Origin: JANMJD01 sp963847945
GTDB lineage: Bacteria; Actinomycetota; Acidimicrobiia; Acidimicrobiales; Ilumatobacteraceae
Direction of reading: 5' to 3'
Assembly (NCBI GenBank): GCA_963847945.1
Contig: CAWKBX010000015.1
Coordinates: 186,001 to 250,000 of the forward strand
DNA length: 64,000 nucleotides
The translations under genes and the position numbers were made by a program. Of this stretch, positions 27,147-35,852 are shown piece by piece (the stretch's first letter is position 1; the number at the start of each line of letters is the position of its first letter). The notes under the pieces are model-generated. The model saw only the letters and a program-made list of their open reading frames with translations, was not told the origin of the DNA and searched no databases.

Positions 27147-28508
27147 CTACTCCGAGGCCTCGGCAAGGGCTTCGGCGAGAGCCGGGTGGACCAGCAGTGA
27201 CTCGACAATGTCGGTGACTTTGAGGTTCGCCGTGACGGCGAGGGCGATTACCGAGATCAGCTCTGCCGCGTGTCGCCCGACGATGGAGCCACCGAGCACC
27301 ACCCCGGTCGCCGGGTCGGAGATGATCTTGACAAACCCCCGGGTGTCCCCGTTGATCAGGGCTTTTGGTGTCGCTGAGAACGGCACCTTGGTCACTCGGA
27401 TCTTGCGACCGGCCGAGAATGCCTCGGCCTCGGCGAGCCCGACATCGGCAATTTCAGGTTCAGTGAAGATCGCCGACGCGGCCTTGTCATAGTCGAGATG
27501 GCGATGGGCTCGGGTGTGGAGGCCCATCACGTGTTCGGCCACCTTGCGGCCCTGCATCGAGGCCACCGACGACAACGGCAGCTTGCCCGATACGTCGCCC
27601 GCCGCGTAGATGTCTTTCACATTCGACTGGCAGTGCTGCCCGATCGGGATGTAACCGCTGTGGTCCATCTCTACCCCGGTGAGCTCCAACCCCAACCCGT
27701 CGGTGTTCGGGACCGAGCCAATGGCCAGCACCGCATGACTCGACCGGACCTGGCGACCGTCATCGCAACGCACGACGACCTGATCGCCATCGCGCTCGAT
27801 CGCCTCGGCGCGGGCCCCCTTGAGCAGCTTGACGCCTCGTTGCAGGAAGTCCACTTCCAAAACCGCCGCAACCTCGGGATCCTTCGAGGGGAGCACCTGT
27901 TGGCGGCTGACCACCAGCGAGACCTTCGCCCCCAGCGACGAGAACATGTGGACGAACTCCACCCCGGTCACGCCGGAGCCGACGACGGTCACACTCTCGG
28001 GCAGCGCCGGCGGCGGATAGCAGTCACGCGTCGTCAGAATCCGTTGGCCGTCTGGGTGACACCATTCGGGGATGCGAGGGCGGGTGCCGGTCGAAATCAG
28101 CACCGCGTCAGCGTCGAGGACCTGCACCCCGGTCGCCGTCGTCACCTGAATCTGCTTCGGACCGAGGAACTGCGCCACCCCGTGCAGCATCCGAACGCCC
28201 TGGCTGTCGAGCAGATCGGTGATCGTTGCCTGCATCCGCGACTTGATGCTCTCGATGCGGGTGACGAGGGCCTCGCGATCGATCTCGGCGTCCTGCTCCT
28301 CGAGACCCATCCCCTGTAACCGGCGGGTGAAGCTCATCGCCCCACCTGTGGCGATCATCGTTTTCGACGGGATGCAGTCCCACAGGTGGGCCGCACCGCC
28401 GATGACATCACGCTCGATCACCGTCACCTCGGCCCCGAGGCGGGCCGCATGGGTCGCCGCGGTGTTCCCAGCCGGACCACCGCCGATGATCACAAAGCGA
28501 ACGGTCAT
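27147..28508 (-). CDS. lpdA: NAD(P)/FAD flavoprotein, LpdA/quinone-reductase-like
   Basis: A 453-residue two-dinucleotide-binding flavoprotein: FVIIGGGPAGNTAATHAARL (FAD), VTVVGSGVTGVEFVHMF (NAD(P)) and DIYAAGDVSGKLPL (second FAD motif). The active-site region reads GGAAHLWDCIPSKT: only the second Cys (Cys45) of the usual C-x4-C pair is present, the first being Ala40. That pattern recalls mycobacterial LpdA (Rv3303c), reported as an NAD(P)H quinone reductase rather than a lipoamide dehydrogenase. The ATG at 28508 (MTVRFVII) is the natural start. Divergent from the GMC oxidoreductase by 67 bp. Confidence 0.85.
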   Translation of the reverse strand: MTVRFVIIGGGPAGNTAATHAARLGAEVTVIERDVIGGAAHLWDCIPSKTMIATGGAMSFTRRLQGMGLEEQDAEIDREALVTRIESIKSRMQATITDLLDSQGVRMLHGVAQFLGPKQIQVTTATGVQVLDADAVLISTGTRPRIPEWCHPDGQRILTTRDCYPPPALPESVTVVGSGVTGVEFVHMFSSLGAKVSLVVSRQQVLPSKDPEVAAVLEVDFLQRGVKLLKGARAEAIERDGDQVVVRCDDGRQVRSSHAVLAIGSVPNTDGLGLELTGVEMDHSGYIPIGQHCQSNVKDIYAAGDVSGKLPLSSVASMQGRKVAEHVMGLHTRAHRHLDYDKAASAIFTEPEIADVGLAEAEAFSAGRKIRVTKVPFSATPKALINGDTRGFVKIISDPATGVVLGGSIVGRHAAELISVIALAVTANLKVTDIVESLLVHPALAEALAEASE

Positions 28509-28575
28509 GGCGCGACGACTTTCACGCTGCGACTCTAGCGATCGGGCCGCGGTCAACAGGGCTACGGTCGGGTTC

Positions 28576-30057
28576 ATGAATGTCGCAGCAGACGTTGTCG
28601 TCGTCGGCGGAGGGTCATCTGGGGCTGCCCTCGCCGGCTTACTCGCCGCCGCCGGTCGAGAGGTCATCCTGCTCGAGGCCGGCCCCGACTATGGCCCATC
28701 GACGAGCGGCCGATGGCCGGCTGAGCTCTTGGATGCACGGATGCTCGCCACCACCCACGATTGGAACTACACGTCGGGACCGGTCGCCGGGCGGGAACCG
28801 TGGACGTTCGAACGGGCCCGAGTGATCGGTGGGTGCTCAGCCCACAACGGAGCAATCGCCGCCGTCGGCCACCGGCAGGACTACGACGCATGGGGGCTGA
28901 CCGGGTGGTCGACCGACGAGTTGCGACCAGCATTTGCCCGGGTGATCGAGCGGATGCAAGTGCGAACGTACGACCGCGCCGAGGCTCGGGCATTCCATGC
29001 GCGCTGCCTCGACGTCGCAGGTGCTCTCGGCTGGACGATGGCGTCCGATCTGTGCGACCTCGACGCGAACACTTCCTTCGGCCTCGAGTCGGTCAACGTG
29101 ACGACCGACGGCGTGCGCTGGAACACCGCGTTCGCGTATCTCGATCCGGTTCGCGATCTCCCCAATCTGCGGATCATCGACGAAGTTCTCGTGGACCGGA
29201 TTGTCGATCACTCGAACGGTGCGACCATCCACGCCCACCGCCACCGCGAGTCGTTCGCCCTGACCGCCGGGACGGTGGTGTTGTCGGCCGGGGTCTACGG
29301 CACGCCGGCGATTCTGCAACGTTCCGGCGTCGGCGACCCTGCCCGCCTGCGCGCCGCCGGGGTCACGACGGTGGTCGATCTGCCGGGGGTCGGCGGCAAT
29401 CTGCACGATCACCCGATGGTGCACACCGACCGCGAGATCGGCCGCGAGTTGGCCGCCGAGTTCGCCGACGCGATGGCCACCGGGTTCCTCCCCGAGGAGC
29501 AGACCTTGGGTAAGGCGGTATCGTCACAAGCCACCGATGGCATCTTTGACCTGCATGTTTTCCCCATCGGCGTCTCCACGCAAACCGCACTCGTCGGCGG
29601 ACGCGTGCTCGTGGAAGTGGCCTGTGTGACACCACGAAGTCGCGGTCGCCTCGACATCGTCTGCGCTGACCCGACGGTCGCCCCGCGGATCGACCACGGC
29701 TATCTCACCGACCCCGACGACCATGACATCAACGTGTTGCGCGACGGCTTGGCGATGGCCGACGAGATCCTCGACCATCCGCTGATCGCCCCGTTGCTCG
29801 GCCGCCGACTCGCCGACGTCTCAACTGACGCGGCCATCCGCCGACGGGTGTTGCATTACTACCACCCGGTGGGAACCTGCCAGATGGGCACCGACAACCT
29901 CGCGGTCTGCGATGCCCGCGGCCGGGTGTACGGACTCGATCACGTGGTCATCGCCGATGCCTCGCTGATGCCCCAGATCCCGCGGGCCAACACCAACCTT
30001 CCGGCCATCGTCATCGGCGAGCAGATCGCGGCGATGCTGATGCACACCGGACCCTAG
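28576..30057 (+). CDS. GMC-family FAD oxidoreductase (choline dehydrogenase-like)
   Basis: A 493-residue flavoprotein oxidising an alcohol. VVVVGGGSSGAALAGLLAAA is the FAD fold, RVIGGCSAHNGAIA the family loop, LSAGVYGTPAILQRSGVGDP the GMC signature, and YYHPVGTCQMG carries the conserved catalytic His region near the C-terminus, followed by VIADASLMPQIPRANTN. ATG at 28576 is chosen because the FAD strand follows directly. Its TAG stop shares the palindrome CTAG (30054-30057) with the stop of the convergent peptidase gene. Substrate unknown. Confidence 0.9.
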   Translation: MNVAADVVVVGGGSSGAALAGLLAAAGREVILLEAGPDYGPSTSGRWPAELLDARMLATTHDWNYTSGPVAGREPWTFERARVIGGCSAHNGAIAAVGHRQDYDAWGLTGWSTDELRPAFARVIERMQVRTYDRAEARAFHARCLDVAGALGWTMASDLCDLDANTSFGLESVNVTTDGVRWNTAFAYLDPVRDLPNLRIIDEVLVDRIVDHSNGATIHAHRHRESFALTAGTVVLSAGVYGTPAILQRSGVGDPARLRAAGVTTVVDLPGVGGNLHDHPMVHTDREIGRELAAEFADAMATGFLPEEQTLGKAVSSQATDGIFDLHVFPIGVSTQTALVGGRVLVEVACVTPRSRGRLDIVCADPTVAPRIDHGYLTDPDDHDINVLRDGLAMADEILDHPLIAPLLGRRLADVSTDAAIRRRVLHYYHPVGTCQMGTDNLAVCDARGRVYGLDHVVIADASLMPQIPRANTNLPAIVIGEQIAAMLMHTGP

Positions 30058-31374
30058 CCCTCGGCGGCGAAACCGTCCTGTGCGAACAGCCTCGCCGTCG
30101 AGGTGACAGCAACGGTGCTGAGCCGACGCGCCGACGCCGGAAGCGGTGCGGGAGAACCGGGGTTCGGGCAGTAGGTCGACGGGAAGAGCAGTTGATCGCG
30201 GGGTTCGCCGACCCACTCGAAATGTTGGCCGTCCTTCGAGATGAAGTTGCCACCCCAGGCGAAGCCCCACTTGCGGAAGATTCGCACGATGCGACAGTCG
30301 AGTCTCGGGGTCGCACCCTGGGGGTTTTCCGAGATGTTCATGTCGAACGCCTGCCCCCACGAGTGCCGCGAGAGAAACCCGAGGTTGCCGGTCACCCGGT
30401 TGTAGCGGGGATTGAAGCAGCCGCCGACGGCGTTGGTGTTGGCCACGTTGACCAGGCCCCCGAGGCCGGCCGCGGCGACCTCCGACAGCGCCCCTTGGAT
30501 CGCCGGGTGGACGACGTTGTGACAGGCGGCGCGCACGCCGATGTCCTTGAAGGTGACCCGGGGGTGGATGTTCACGTCAGACCAGCCACCCGCAAGATCG
30601 ACCGCATCGGTGCCGGTCGGCCGGAAGGCGAACTCACCGAGCAGCTTCTTGGTCTGCGAGAGGCTGATCACCGAGTCGGGGCTCGGAGGGTCCCACGAGC
30701 GCGAGATTCGCGTGTTCGGCGGTGCCAGCCCTTCGGCCCTCGAGCGCGGCATCGACCTCGGTGCGCGAGCGGAACCCCCAGATGATCGAGCGAGTGACCG
30801 CCGTCAACCCCAATCGGTCGGCCGTCGCCGGGGAGACAACCACTTCCGCGCCGCCGATTTCGTCGTCAGCCGCCACGTGCCCGATGGTCAAACCGATCAG
30901 GGACCCGCTCGCCGCTTCGAGTTCCATTACATCGCCGACGACGGCCCCCCGCAACGCAGCCGACGTCGCCCCGAGCACGACCTGGCCGGCGGCGATCGCC
31001 GCGGACGTTTCGGGCGACATCAAGCGCACCGCGGCCTCGGGGGCGAGCACCGTGAAGCCCATCGGAATGAAGAACCCGGCCGGGGCGGTTTGGACGGCGG
31101 CCGTGCCACGGGTGATCCGCGTCATCGGGATCATCGCCGACCGACCCGGCACCGCCACACCGCCGGCCGACGACGCGGCGCGTGCGGCGGCCCGCTCGAC
31201 CGAGGGGCTCAGTTCCGACAGTTGACCGACGGAGATGACATCGAGAACACCCCGGTCACGAGCGGCAGGAACGCTGACCGTACCGGGTTCGACCAGATCA
31301 GGGGTGATGGCCGCGGAGGCCGAGGTCCCGCCCAGGACCACGAGCGCGCCAACGAGCGCGACACGAAAATGCAT
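30054..31374 (-). CDS. secreted VanY-like M15 peptidase (one frameshift)
   Basis: From ATG 31374, MHFRVALVGALVVLGGTSAS is a signal peptide with cleavage near SASA, followed by about 200 residues without a recognised domain. The frame then breaks near 30720-30745; the continuation carries NAVGGCFNPRYNR, LSRHSWGQAFDMNI, KWGFAWGG and GQHFEWVG, the metal-binding H-x6-D and final H of D-Ala-D-Ala carboxypeptidase/VanY-type M15 enzymes. Total about 440 residues. Expected substrate is peptidoglycan stem peptides outside the membrane. It is divergent from lysS by about 100 bp. Confidence 0.82.
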
Positions 31375-31473
31375 GCCGTTCACCGTAGTGGCTCTTGACA
31401 ATCGACGCGAAGGCGCGGCGGGGGCCAAATCATCGAGGCAGGTCGGCAGGCCACTCGATAGCGTGTTCCACTC

Positions 31474-33015
31474 GTGAGCGACGACCAGACGACCCCGGGT
31501 GAAACGGCCGACGAGAGCAACGAGGAACTGCTCTCGGGCAGTGGCCTTGCCGCCGAGCGGGCCAAGCGATTCGCCAAGATCGACGCTCAACGCGACGCCG
31601 GCGAGAACCCATATCCCTACCGGTTCGATCGCTCCCACACCCTCGCCGAACTCCGCGCCAACCATGCGGAAATCGAGCCCGGCACCGAGACCGACGTCGA
31701 GGTGGCGGTCGCCGGGCGGGCGATGCTGATCCGCGGGCAAGGCAAGCTGAAGTTCGCCACCATGCGCGATCGTTCGGGCGAGATCCAGCTGTTCGTCTCG
31801 AAGTCGGTAATCGGCGACGAGGCGTTTGCTGCGTTCGACCGGCTCGACTTGGGAGACTGGATCGGAGCACAGGGCCGGGTCATGGCGACCAAGACCGGTG
31901 AGCTGTCGGTACGAGTCACCTCGTTCGAGCTGCTCGCCAAGACCGTACGACCACTGCCCGACAAGTGGAAGGGGCTCACCGACACCGATACCCGGTTCCG
32001 TCAGCGGTACGCCGACCTGATCGTCAACGCCGAGGCTCGCCGGGCGTTCGAGGTGCGTCACGAGATGATCGCCTCGTTCCGCCGCACCCTGCACGGCCTC
32101 GGATTCATCGAGGTGGAGACCCCGGTGCTCCATGTCGAGGCCGGTGGCGCCCACGCTCGGCCGTTCGTCACCCACCACAACACCCTCGACATGCAGCTGT
32201 ACCTCCGCATCGCCTTGGAACTCCACCTCAAGCGGCTGATCGTCGGTGGGATGGAGCGGGTCTACGAGATCGGGCGAATCTTCCGCAACGAGGGCATCTC
32301 GACGCGTCACAACCCCGAGTTCACGATGATGGAGCTCTACTGGGCATTCGCCGACTACACCGAGGTGATGTGGGTCACCGAGGAGTTGATCCGTACCGCG
32401 GCGATCGACGCCAACGGAACCACGGTCGTCGACATCGAGGGTTCGCCGGTCGACCTCGCCGTGCCCTTCCGCAAGGCGCGGATGATCGACCTGGTCGCGG
32501 AAGCGATCGGCGTCGACGTGCACCCGTCGATGCCGTTGGATGCCGCCCGATCGTTGGCAGCCGAGCACGGCATCAAAGTCCTTCCCCGGTGGGGAACCGG
32601 CAAGATCATCGAGGAGCTGTTCGAGGCCACCGCCGAATCAGCGCTGCTCACCCCCACTTTCGTCACCGGTCACCCGGTGGAGATCTCACCGCTTGCCCGC
32701 GTCGACCGCAACGACCCGTACCTCACCGAACGATTCGAACTGTTCGCCGGCCGCCGCGAGATCGCAAACGGCTACTCCGAGCTGAACGACCCTCGCGAGC
32801 AGCGGGCGCGGTTCGAGGATGAGCAGCGGTCCAAGGATGCGGGCAACGTCGAGGCCGGCTCGGTCGACGAGGACTACCTGCGGGCCCTCGAGTACGGCAT
32901 GCCGCCCACCGGCGGACTCGGGGTTGGCATGGACCGGGTCGCCATGTTGCTCGCCGGTACGCCGTCGATCAAGGAAGTCATCCTCTTCCCGACGCTGCGC
33001 CCGGAATCCTTCTAG
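31474..33015 (+). CDS. lysS: lysyl-tRNA synthetase, class II
   Basis: Charges tRNA-Lys. The 513-residue protein begins at GTG 31474. An OB-fold anticodon-binding domain (about 65-165: VAVAGRAMLIRGQGKLKFAT, MRDRSGEIQLFVSK) precedes the catalytic core with motif 2 (FRNEGISTRHNPEFTMMELY) and motif 3 (GLGVGMDRVAMLLAG). Length and motifs match bacterial LysRS; there is no MprF-like membrane extension. dapD, a lysine-biosynthesis gene, follows after a hairpin, so lysine supply and use are neighbours. Confidence 0.97.
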   Translation: MSDDQTTPGETADESNEELLSGSGLAAERAKRFAKIDAQRDAGENPYPYRFDRSHTLAELRANHAEIEPGTETDVEVAVAGRAMLIRGQGKLKFATMRDRSGEIQLFVSKSVIGDEAFAAFDRLDLGDWIGAQGRVMATKTGELSVRVTSFELLAKTVRPLPDKWKGLTDTDTRFRQRYADLIVNAEARRAFEVRHEMIASFRRTLHGLGFIEVETPVLHVEAGGAHARPFVTHHNTLDMQLYLRIALELHLKRLIVGGMERVYEIGRIFRNEGISTRHNPEFTMMELYWAFADYTEVMWVTEELIRTAAIDANGTTVVDIEGSPVDLAVPFRKARMIDLVAEAIGVDVHPSMPLDAARSLAAEHGIKVLPRWGTGKIIEELFEATAESALLTPTFVTGHPVEISPLARVDRNDPYLTERFELFAGRREIANGYSELNDPREQRARFEDEQRSKDAGNVEAGSVDEDYLRALEYGMPPTGGLGVGMDRVAMLLAGTPSIKEVILFPTLRPESF

Positions 33016-33033
33016 ACCACCTTTCGTCTCGTT

Positions 33034-33076
33034 CTTGGTTCACTTTCTGCACTGGGAGTGCAGAAAGTCGACCAAG
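33034..33076. promoter_or_regulatory. long perfect-arm hairpin between lysS and dapD
   Basis: ACTTTCTGCACT (33042-33053) is perfectly complementary to AGTGCAGAAAGT (33057-33068) around a GGG loop. After a 2-nt internal mismatch/wobble, CTTGGT (33034-33039) pairs with ACCAAG (33071-33076), giving a stem of about 20 bp. It starts 18 bp after the lysS stop and ends 27 bp before the dapD ATG. No T-run follows on either strand, so a simple intrinsic terminator is not certain. It could end lysS transcription, protect an mRNA end, or be a protein-binding palindrome controlling dapD. Confidence 0.8.
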
Positions 33077-33103
33077 TTCACCAACACCACGAGGAAATCG
33101 ACT

Positions 33104-34024
33104 ATGCCAGCAGCCTGGGGAATCGGACTTGCCACCATCGCCGCCGACGGGACAATGCTCGACACGTGGTACCGCCACCTCGGCTGGGGTGACGCCGTCC
33201 CGACGGAGCACACCAGCGCAGTCGCCGGGGTCCCGACCGGGGATGACCGGCGCAACGTCACCATCGAAGTTGTCTCGCTCGTGATCGACACCGCCAATGC
33301 CCCCGCCGATGCATCCGACGTCTACCTGCGGCTTCATCTGTTGTCGCATCGCCGTGCGCTGCCGCGTTCGTTGAACCTCGACGGGGCATTCGGCAAGCTG
33401 GCCAATGTCGCCTGGACGAACCTCGGGCCGATCCACCCCGACTTCATCGAGGATGCTCGCCTGTTGGCTCGCCGCCGCGGCGAGGTCCTCACGGTGCACG
33501 GACTCGACAAGTTCCCTCGGATGACCGACTACGTGATTCCGTCGGGCGTACGCATCGCCGATGCCGACCGGGTTCGTCTCGGAGCCCACCTCGCGCCAGG
33601 TACGACCGTGATGCACGAAGGATTCTGCAACTTCAACGCCGGCACGCTGGGCACCTCGATGGTCGAGGGTCGAATCAGCCAGGGCGTCATCGTCGGCAAC
33701 GGATCAGACATCGGCGGGGGGAGCTCGATTCAGGGCACGCTGTCAGGCGGCGGTATCGAGCAGATCACGATCGGCGAACGCTGCCTGCTCGGGGCGAACG
33801 CCGGCATCGGCATCAGCCTCGGCGACGATTGCGTGGTCGAAGCCGGCCTGTACGTCACCGCTTCGACCCCGGTACTCACCCCCGACGGGGTGGTGGTCAA
33901 AGCCCGGGAGCTCTCGGGACGGAGCAGCCTGATGTTCATCCGCGACGGCCAGTCGGGCAAGGTCGTCGTCCGGCCGCGGGGCACCAGTTGGGGCAGCCTC
34001 AACGAGGCGCTGCACAAGAATTGA
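33104..34024 (+). CDS. dapD: 2,3,4,5-tetrahydropyridine-2,6-dicarboxylate N-succinyltransferase, actinobacterial type
   Basis: Succinylates tetrahydrodipicolinate in the diaminopimelate/lysine route. The 306-residue product has the left-handed beta-helix: RVRLGAHLAPGTTVMHEGFC, NFNAGTLGTSMVEGRISQGV, GNGSDIGGGSSIQGTLSGGG and GERCLLGANAGIGISLGDD. Overall form matches mycobacterial DapD. The ATG at 33104 has GAGGAAA 6-7 nt upstream; the open frame further left is a shadow of lysS. dapB, the preceding pathway enzyme, is at 54.4 kb. Confidence 0.95.
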   Translation: MPAAWGIGLATIAADGTMLDTWYRHLGWGDAVPTEHTSAVAGVPTGDDRRNVTIEVVSLVIDTANAPADASDVYLRLHLLSHRRALPRSLNLDGAFGKLANVAWTNLGPIHPDFIEDARLLARRRGEVLTVHGLDKFPRMTDYVIPSGVRIADADRVRLGAHLAPGTTVMHEGFCNFNAGTLGTSMVEGRISQGVIVGNGSDIGGGSSIQGTLSGGGIEQITIGERCLLGANAGIGISLGDDCVVEAGLYVTASTPVLTPDGVVVKARELSGRSSLMFIRDGQSGKVVVRPRGTSWGSLNEALHKN

Positions 34025-34035
34025 CTCGGCGGTGC

Positions 34036-34858
34036 TCAGGTTGCCGGCAGCGGCGCCGAGCGGTGCGCCGGTCGACGGATCAGCAGCATGATCAGCACCA
34101 GCACCGCGGCGGTGATAAGCCCGCCGGTGGCCGCCGATGGTGCCGGGATCATCACGTCGGAGTCCGCGGTCACGACGAGCACGCTCAGCAGCGTCGCCCC
34201 GAGGCCGATCACGTCGGTTCCCCGCGTCGGACCACACCGAGACCAGGAGCCCGAGCGCCCACGGGACGCCGTACATCAGGGCGTGAGCACCCATCGCCGT
34301 CGCCCGACCCGAACCGGGGTCGTAGCCCATCGCCAGCGGTACCGCGATCGCCACGACGGTCGCACCGAACGCTCCGACGACCAGGTTGCGAGCAGGCGGC
34401 GAATAACTCGATCGATCACCCCAAAGCGTCATCACTGCGGCGCCTGCGCAGGCCACACCACCGATGACCAACGAAGCGGCGAGGCCGCGCATCGTGCGGA
34501 AGTTCTCGGGTTCCGCGGTGAACCCGCTCGACGTCAACCATCTCCGGTAGGCAACCGCACCCGTACCGGCGATCTGCACCGACGCGACAAACCCGACAAC
34601 CGAAGCCGCCCGGTGGGCCATCGTGGAGCGATTGATCGCCAGGATGACGGCACTCATGGCCAGCACGACGATCGGCACCAACATCGTGGCGTCATAGATC
34701 GACTGCTTCGACCAACCACTCGGATAGGTGAATCCGCCCGTCGCCGTCCGCATGAACGCCGACAATGTCCCGGCAGCGAGCGCCCCGAACAAGCCGACTG
34801 GCACGAGCCGCCCGATCAGCGACGGCGGCCTGCTCGCTACGACAAACCCATCCACCAT
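34036..34858 (-). CDS. polytopic membrane protein of unknown function (one frameshift)
   Basis: About 274 residues with roughly seven to eight hydrophobic helices, for example VPVGLFGALAAGTLSAFM, MLVPIVVLAMSAVILAI, AASLVIGGVACAGAAVMTLW and LVVGAFGATVVAIAVPLAMG. The frame breaks near 34215-34230 after ALMYGVPWALGLLVSVW; the better continuation, with DVIGLGATLLSVLVVTADSD and LITAAVLVLIMLLIRR, ends at 34036. I do not recognise the family. It lies just upstream, in the same direction, of the dapD-convergent junction and follows the gene at 34900. Confidence 0.6.
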
Positions 34859-34899
34859 TCGACGACTTTAGGTGATATCGATGCCGATTTGCAGCACAC

Positions 34900-35673
34900 T
34901 CAGCGAGGACGGCGAATTCTTGCCTTGATGTCGTCGCGCAGCAGCCGCGGCTGCTCCTCGCGTTCGAGAGCATCGGCGAGCCGTTCGAGTTCCCGGCGGT
35001 CGCGTTCGGCATCCCGACGGCCCTTCTGCGACACGACCCCGCCCACGAAGATCGCCACGGGGCCTGCGACCGCCGCCACCGGAGCCAGTACCGCCGCAAC
35101 CACGGTCGCTCCGGCGACACCCACGACGGCGATCGCACCGCCGGCGGCCAGCGACGTGGCGCGGGCGCTTCGACGATCAACCGCCAACCGCACAACGCTG
35201 CGTCCGTTGGGCAGATCTGCGCTGCGAGCGGCGACGACGCGGGTCTTGCTCAGGCCGCCGTCGCCGGTCACCGATCTCACCGAACGCTGCATGCGACCGG
35301 CCAGGTCGGTTCGTCGACGCCATTCGCCGCCGTTGACGAGTTGACGGTCGCGGCGTAGATGATGAGCCGTGACCAACCAGGTATCGACGTTGGCGATCGA
35401 ATGTGCACCGTCGCCGGGCACCTCTCGCTCGACTTCGACAATGGCCGGTCCCGCCAGGCGATCGGCACGGCAAGCCGGAGCGGGCGGTCCGAGACGTTCA
35501 TAGGCGATGGCGCGCTGGGTGATTTCAGCCGGAATCCCGACTTCGGCGGCCGCCTCGACGATCAACGAATCGGTCAAGCCGTCGTCATGTGCCGCGGCCA
35601 TCGGAACCATCGCGCCGGCGCGCCGCAGCACTCGCTCCGCTGCTGCCCGATCGAGCTGGCCTTCCGCGCCCAT
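34900..35673 (-). CDS. uncharacterised protein with a C-terminal TM hairpin
   Basis: 257 residues. The N-terminal ~60 residues form a helical segment (LDRAAAERVLRRA, then LTDSLIVEAAAEVGIPAEI), resembling small helical domains ahead of membrane regions. A middle part (VTAHHLRRDRQLVNGGEWRR) is polar. Residues about 175-215 are strongly hydrophobic and Gly/Ala/Val-rich (LAAGGAIAVVGVAGATVVAA, then LAPVAAVAGPVAIFVGGVV), a likely TM hairpin, followed by a charged helix (DAERDRRELERLADALEREE) ending in basic residues. No function can be assigned. It may be co-transcribed with the membrane protein 41 bp downstream. Confidence 0.6.
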   Translation of the reverse strand: MGAEGQLDRAAAERVLRRAGAMVPMAAAHDDGLTDSLIVEAAAEVGIPAEITQRAIAYERLGPPAPACRADRLAGPAIVEVEREVPGDGAHSIANVDTWLVTAHHLRRDRQLVNGGEWRRRTDLAGRMQRSVRSVTGDGGLSKTRVVAARSADLPNGRSVVRLAVDRRSARATSLAAGGAIAVVGVAGATVVAAVLAPVAAVAGPVAIFVGGVVSQKGRRDAERDRRELERLADALEREEQPRLLRDDIKARIRRPR

Positions 35674-35852
35674 CGGCCAAGGCTACGTTCCCCCAACCAA
35701 CTAATCTCCACCCATGAGTTGCCGTTGCCGCGTGTCTCGTCCTGATCGACGATCAAGCCTCGACCATGCATGAGCCAACGGCTACCGCTGGACGCGGACA
35801 CGTGGGATGGCACGCGTCGGTCCCACCCAACGGATTCGCCAGTCGCCCACGG

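Noticed and set aside
31375..32568. Long minus-strand open frame opposite lysS
   Set aside because: Antisense of a high-GC gene; only the part from ATG 31374 downstream has a signal peptide and belongs to the VanY-like gene.
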